Of a stretch of DNA of 64,000 nt, positions 61,112 through 64,000 are shown piece by piece. Position numbers and translations under genes: made by a program. The notes below the pieces were generated by a model. That model saw only the letters and a program-made list of their open reading frames with translations, was not told the origin of the DNA and did not search any database. Position 1 is the stretch's first letter; each line of letters begins with the position of its first letter. The stretch is from Candidatus Acidulodesulfobacterium acidiphilum (GTDB lineage: Bacteria; SZUA-79; Acidulodesulfobacterales; Acidulodesulfobacteraceae): assembly GCA_008534395.1 (NCBI GenBank), contig SHMQ01000011.1, forward strand, positions 11,559 through 75,558. Direction: 5' to 3'.

Positions 61112-63280
61112 TTACGGCACGGTATTTAATAGAGCAGTCATGATTGCCTGAACCGAGCTTGTAATCGCCGCCGCCGCCTGATACGAATTCTGGTAATTGA
61201 CGAGGTTAGTCATTTGCTGGTTCATATTTACTCCGACGAACGATTGGAGCTGATTTTGCAAATTAGTCAAAACCGACGTCGAATTTGTATAGTTTGTATT
61301 GGCGTTTTTAGCCTGCGTTCCGATATTTGAAACTATATTTGAATAATAAGTAGAAATGGTAGAACTTGTCCCGTTGATAGGCAGATTGTTATTTTGAAGC
61401 GCTCCAAGGGCAAGAGCATTTTCGTTGTTACCCGATAAACCTAATGAACTTATGTTAGAAGAATTTAATCCTGTTGTCTGATATGTTGATTGAGGCGATA
61501 AAACATTTGCAGTAAATGTATCGCCGTTTTGCGGCGTTCCGGTTAGGGTAACATGAAAATTTTGAGCGCTTATAACGCCCGAATCATCGGTCTGATTTCC
61601 AAAGAAAACTGAATATTCCGTTTGACCGTTCGAATTAGTCGTCGGGTTTATATTAAGATATTGAGTATTGCCCGTAGTAGTATTCGTTACGGTAAAGTTA
61701 TAGTTTGAATTTGCGACGCCGTTTACGACCTGTCCCGTACCGCCTGGAGTATATTTAATAGTATATTGTCCGCCTTCATTGCTATTTGCTATAGTCGTTC
61801 CGTTAGTAACGTCCGTAGGATTAATAACCGCTCCGGCACTAATAGTTGCGTCGCCGGTATTGTTAGGATTAACAGCGGTTGAAACGGCTGATGCCGCAGC
61901 TACTTGAGATGTCGTCAAATTAGGATTAACAGCCATAGTAAAAGCAGGGGCGGTTGTCAATTGATTAACCGTGAAAGTATCACCTTTTGCGGGAGCAGTT
62001 CCTGAAGTCGATGTTCCGGTAATATTTACCGATACACCGTCAAAATTAAGCGTATATACACTTTGTCCATATTTATTCTGCGTTGGGGTTACTGTTTGAG
62101 GGGCAATTTTATTTGATGAATTAGTATTGTCGGTTATGTTAAAAGTTGCACTTTTAGAAGAAGAACTTGAAATTTGTATCGTATATTTATCCCCTGTCAA
62201 ATCCGCCGGATTAGTTACCGTGCCGGTAGATATAGTTGCATCTGTTACAGCAGTACCGGCAGAATTTGTCCCCACCGCCGTCTTCAAATCCGGCGTGAAG
62301 AAATAATTTCCGGTAGAACCGTCCAAACCGTAGCCGTTGTATTGCAGGGAATTGACGTTGTCGGTAACGGACGCCGCAAGGGAATTAAGCTGGTTTATGT
62401 AAGACGGTGCTACGTTTTGTTCGAGATTTACGTATGCCCCCAGAGTGCCGCCGGTTATCTGGCTTGTTACCGACTGGGCGGAGCCGTTTGGTCCCGTCCA
62501 CATTACGTCTAAATTTTCTGGATTTGTAGGATCAACCTGCGTAGAAAGGTTAAAAGAATCATCGCTCGATACTAACGGCATGTTGCCGAGCGCTATATTT
62601 GTTTTTCCGTTATTATTGGTATAATATGAAATATTTACAAGTTTGGAAAGACTGTTTATGGCGTTTGCTTGTTCATCCTGTAGTTCGTTTGCATTACTGC
62701 CGGCATTAATAGCATAAGTAATCTGTTTATTAAGACCTGCAATTTGTGCAGTTAAATTGTTTATTTCAGGAATTAAACCCTGTATAGAATTATTAGTTGA
62801 TGCTACAGTGTTTTGAATAGTCGTATATGCATTTTTTATAGAACCGGTAAGCGACTGAGCGTCGGATAATAAAGCCGTTCTCTGAGAAGTATTAGAGGGA
62901 TTGTTCGCGACGTTCTGAAAATCGTTGAAAAACTTCGAAATTTGAGAACTGAAACCGGAACCCGTCTGGTCGTTGAACAGATTTTGAATCTGGTCCAAAC
63001 CCTGATATAACGTAGTATAATAGCTATTTTGTCCGGTTTCGTTGTTTACTTCCGACTGTACGAAATTATCGGTGCTTCTTTGAATTTGATTGACGTTTAC
63101 GCCTGTGCCGTATGTATAAGGAGCCCCTACTACCGCCGGAGCTTCGGTTTCTATAGGGGTTTCGCTGTTGTAAAACGGCGTATTGACGTTCGCGACGTTC
63201 TGCGAAACCGTGTTCATAGCCGCCGTATTGGCGTTCATAGCCGAGTCTGCAATGTCGAGTATATTATTGACGGTTATCAT
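61112..63280 (-). CDS. flgK: Flagellar hook-associated protein 1, FlgK, enlarged
   Basis: FlgK links the hook to the filament. The N-terminus (ILDIADSAMNANTAAMNTVSQNVAN, then VNTPFYNSE) and C-terminus (VGVNMNQQMTNLVNYQNSYQAAAAI) are typical. At 722 residues it is longer than most (~550). The centre holds two related modules starting DATISTGTVTNPADLTG (~343) and DATISAGAVINPTDV (~473), each ending in a GDTF-type strand. These form a duplicated surface domain. flgN lies 3 bp upstream. Confidence 0.95.
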   Translation of the reverse strand: MITVNNILDIADSAMNANTAAMNTVSQNVANVNTPFYNSETPIETEAPAVVGAPYTYGTGVNVNQIQRSTDNFVQSEVNNETGQNSYYTTLYQGLDQIQNLFNDQTGSGFSSQISKFFNDFQNVANNPSNTSQRTALLSDAQSLTGSIKNAYTTIQNTVASTNNSIQGLIPEINNLTAQIAGLNKQITYAINAGSNANELQDEQANAINSLSKLVNISYYTNNNGKTNIALGNMPLVSSDDSFNLSTQVDPTNPENLDVMWTGPNGSAQSVTSQITGGTLGAYVNLEQNVAPSYINQLNSLAASVTDNVNSLQYNGYGLDGSTGNYFFTPDLKTAVGTNSAGTAVTDATISTGTVTNPADLTGDKYTIQISSSSSKSATFNITDNTNSSNKIAPQTVTPTQNKYGQSVYTLNFDGVSVNITGTSTSGTAPAKGDTFTVNQLTTAPAFTMAVNPNLTTSQVAAASAVSTAVNPNNTGDATISAGAVINPTDVTNGTTIANSNEGGQYTIKYTPGGTGQVVNGVANSNYNFTVTNTTTGNTQYLNINPTTNSNGQTEYSVFFGNQTDDSGVISAQNFHVTLTGTPQNGDTFTANVLSPQSTYQTTGLNSSNISSLGLSGNNENALALGALQNNNLPINGTSSTISTYYSNIVSNIGTQAKNANTNYTNSTSVLTNLQNQLQSFVGVNMNQQMTNLVNYQNSYQAAAAITSSVQAIMTALLNTVP

Positions 63281-63283
63281 TTT

Positions 63284-63745
63284 TTATATCCTCACGCCGG
63301 ATTTCATTAAAACGTTCTTTAAAGGAGAAAACGATGCATTGTTTGAACCGGATCTGTCGTAAATAGAATTTCTTTTAAAAGCATCCGTAATAAAAGAAAT
63401 GGTCAGCTGATTATAGTTTATATTTTTTCTGATCAAAGAAGAAAATGCTTCGTTAATCTTGGAAAGTTCGTAAATTTCAGCTTTTATAATTTTTTTAATT
63501 TCTTTGGCACCGTCGTCGTTTTCTTCTGAAAATTCGTCGTTATGCTTAGATAAAAATATACCGGATTCTTTTATTTTTTCGGTTATTTCCTTTAAAATAA
63601 TACCTTTTTTTTCAAATAAGCTTATATTGCTTAAAGGATTAAAACTTGTTTTTAAAACGTTATAGCAATCTGAAAGCTCGCTTTTTAATTTAAGAATTAT
63701 ATCTAAAAGCTCTTCATATGTTTTTAGTTTAGTTTCATTTTTCAT
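63284..63745 (-). CDS. flgN: FlgN-like flagellar export chaperone
   Basis: FlgN keeps FlgK and FlgL export-competent. The 153-residue protein is almost wholly helical and contains the recognisable tail INYNQLTISFITDAF…SIYDRSG. It ends 3 bp before flgK and follows flgM, as in many flagellar operons. Confidence 0.8.
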   Translation of the reverse strand: MKNETKLKTYEELLDIILKLKSELSDCYNVLKTSFNPLSNISLFEKKGIILKEITEKIKESGIFLSKHNDEFSEENDDGAKEIKKIIKAEIYELSKINEAFSSLIRKNINYNQLTISFITDAFKRNSIYDRSGSNNASFSPLKNVLMKSGVRI

Positions 63746-63809
63746 ATTTTGGATATATATAATTTATATTAAGTATTATGCTTAATTTTATATATAAATT
63801 ACTACGTTA

Positions 63810-64000
63810 TTATTCGCCGAAAATATTTAACGAATTAATCAAGCCTTCGGCTATTTTTGAACTGTCCGCATAGGTGCCGGAAGCTATTTTTTGAATTATA
63901 TCGTTAATTTTAGACGGAGAAGACGTTTCGGAAGAATCTATCTGCCCTCTTAAATTGCTAATGAAAGTTGCGTCTCCGGATATGCTAACTTTATCAGAAG
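63810..64000 (-). CDS. flgM: Anti-sigma-28 factor FlgM, C-terminal part (partial)
   Basis: Reading the minus strand from the window edge gives an open frame with …VSISGDATFISNLRGQ, SSPSKINDIIQKIASGTY, and SSKIAEGLINSLNIFGE, then TAA at 63812-63810. The pattern I…I..IASGTY....KIAEGLI is the FlgM sigma-28-binding region. Its 5' end lies outside the window. It heads the flgM-flgN-flgK-flgL series. Confidence 0.88.
   Translation of the reverse strand, partial: SDKVSISGDATFISNLRGQIDSSETSSPSKINDIIQKIASGTYADSSKIAEGLINSLNIFGE

Overview
The window is AT-rich, gene-dense chromosomal DNA from a Gram-negative, flagellated bacterium. Evidence for a Gram-negative envelope is an outer-membrane Pel-type export pair, lipoproteins and a VirB-type secretion system. 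The mix of MqnC (futalosine menaquinone pathway), FlgM/FlgN/FlgK/FlgL/CsrA/FliW, DksA, PilZ/HDOD/GGDEF-type regulators and many radical-SAM enzymes resembles anaerobic deltaproteobacteria-like lineages. That placement is inference; no rRNA or phylogenetic marker set is present. Many genes start with TTG or GTG behind strong GGAGG sites, so several starts were set from the ribosome binding site.

Layout. 1-3.7 kb (+): the tail of an unknown gene, then a PelB-like TPR/beta-barrel protein and a PelC-like lipoprotein (exopolysaccharide export). 3.7-26.5 kb: mostly housekeeping genes, largely on the minus strand: GH57 glucan enzyme with a CZB chemoreceptor, YfgM-like TPR protein, PHP phosphoesterase, MiaB (no TRAM domain), HU/IHF, PriA, a SPASM radical-SAM protein, tRNA-Ala(CGC), HemL, an alpha/beta hydrolase, a lipoprotein cytochrome c, a TIGR03960-type radical-SAM protein, a site-2 protease and ScpA. 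A TPP riboswitch leads an operon of a CofH-like radical-SAM enzyme, ThiS, ThiG and a translationally coupled RluB. 26.5-30 kb: a secreted unknown protein and a two-gene type II restriction-modification system. 30.2-44.2 kb (all minus): a type IV secretion gene cluster with recognisable VirB1, B2, B3, B4, B5, B6, B8, B9, B10 and VirD4 roles. It has a MoxR-type AAA ATPase and neither VirB11 nor a relaxase. 44.4-50.4 kb: thioesterase, response regulators, a large hybrid kinase, DksA and MqnC. 50.4-64 kb: a flagellar and second-messenger block: FliI, FlgJ-SLT, MotA/MotB, a PilZ-like protein, a small three-gene HDOD/GGDEF module, FliW, CsrA, FlgL, FlgK, FlgN and the end of FlgM.

A family of dispersed palindromic repeats (core GGTGTCAGATT...TTTTCCGC/TTTTACGC with its inverted copy) recurs in intergenic gaps from 13 to 61 kb. 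Between flgK and flgL these repeats have piled up into about 620 bp that separates the real flgL start from a 49-bp near-identical copy of its own 5' end.

The observations that most deserve follow-up are the CofH-like enzyme in the ThiH slot of a TPP-riboswitch thiazole operon, the relaxase-less and VirB11-less type IV secretion locus with an embedded MoxR ATPase, the flgL 5' duplication by repeat expansion, and the Leu/Asn-repeat tail on CsrA.
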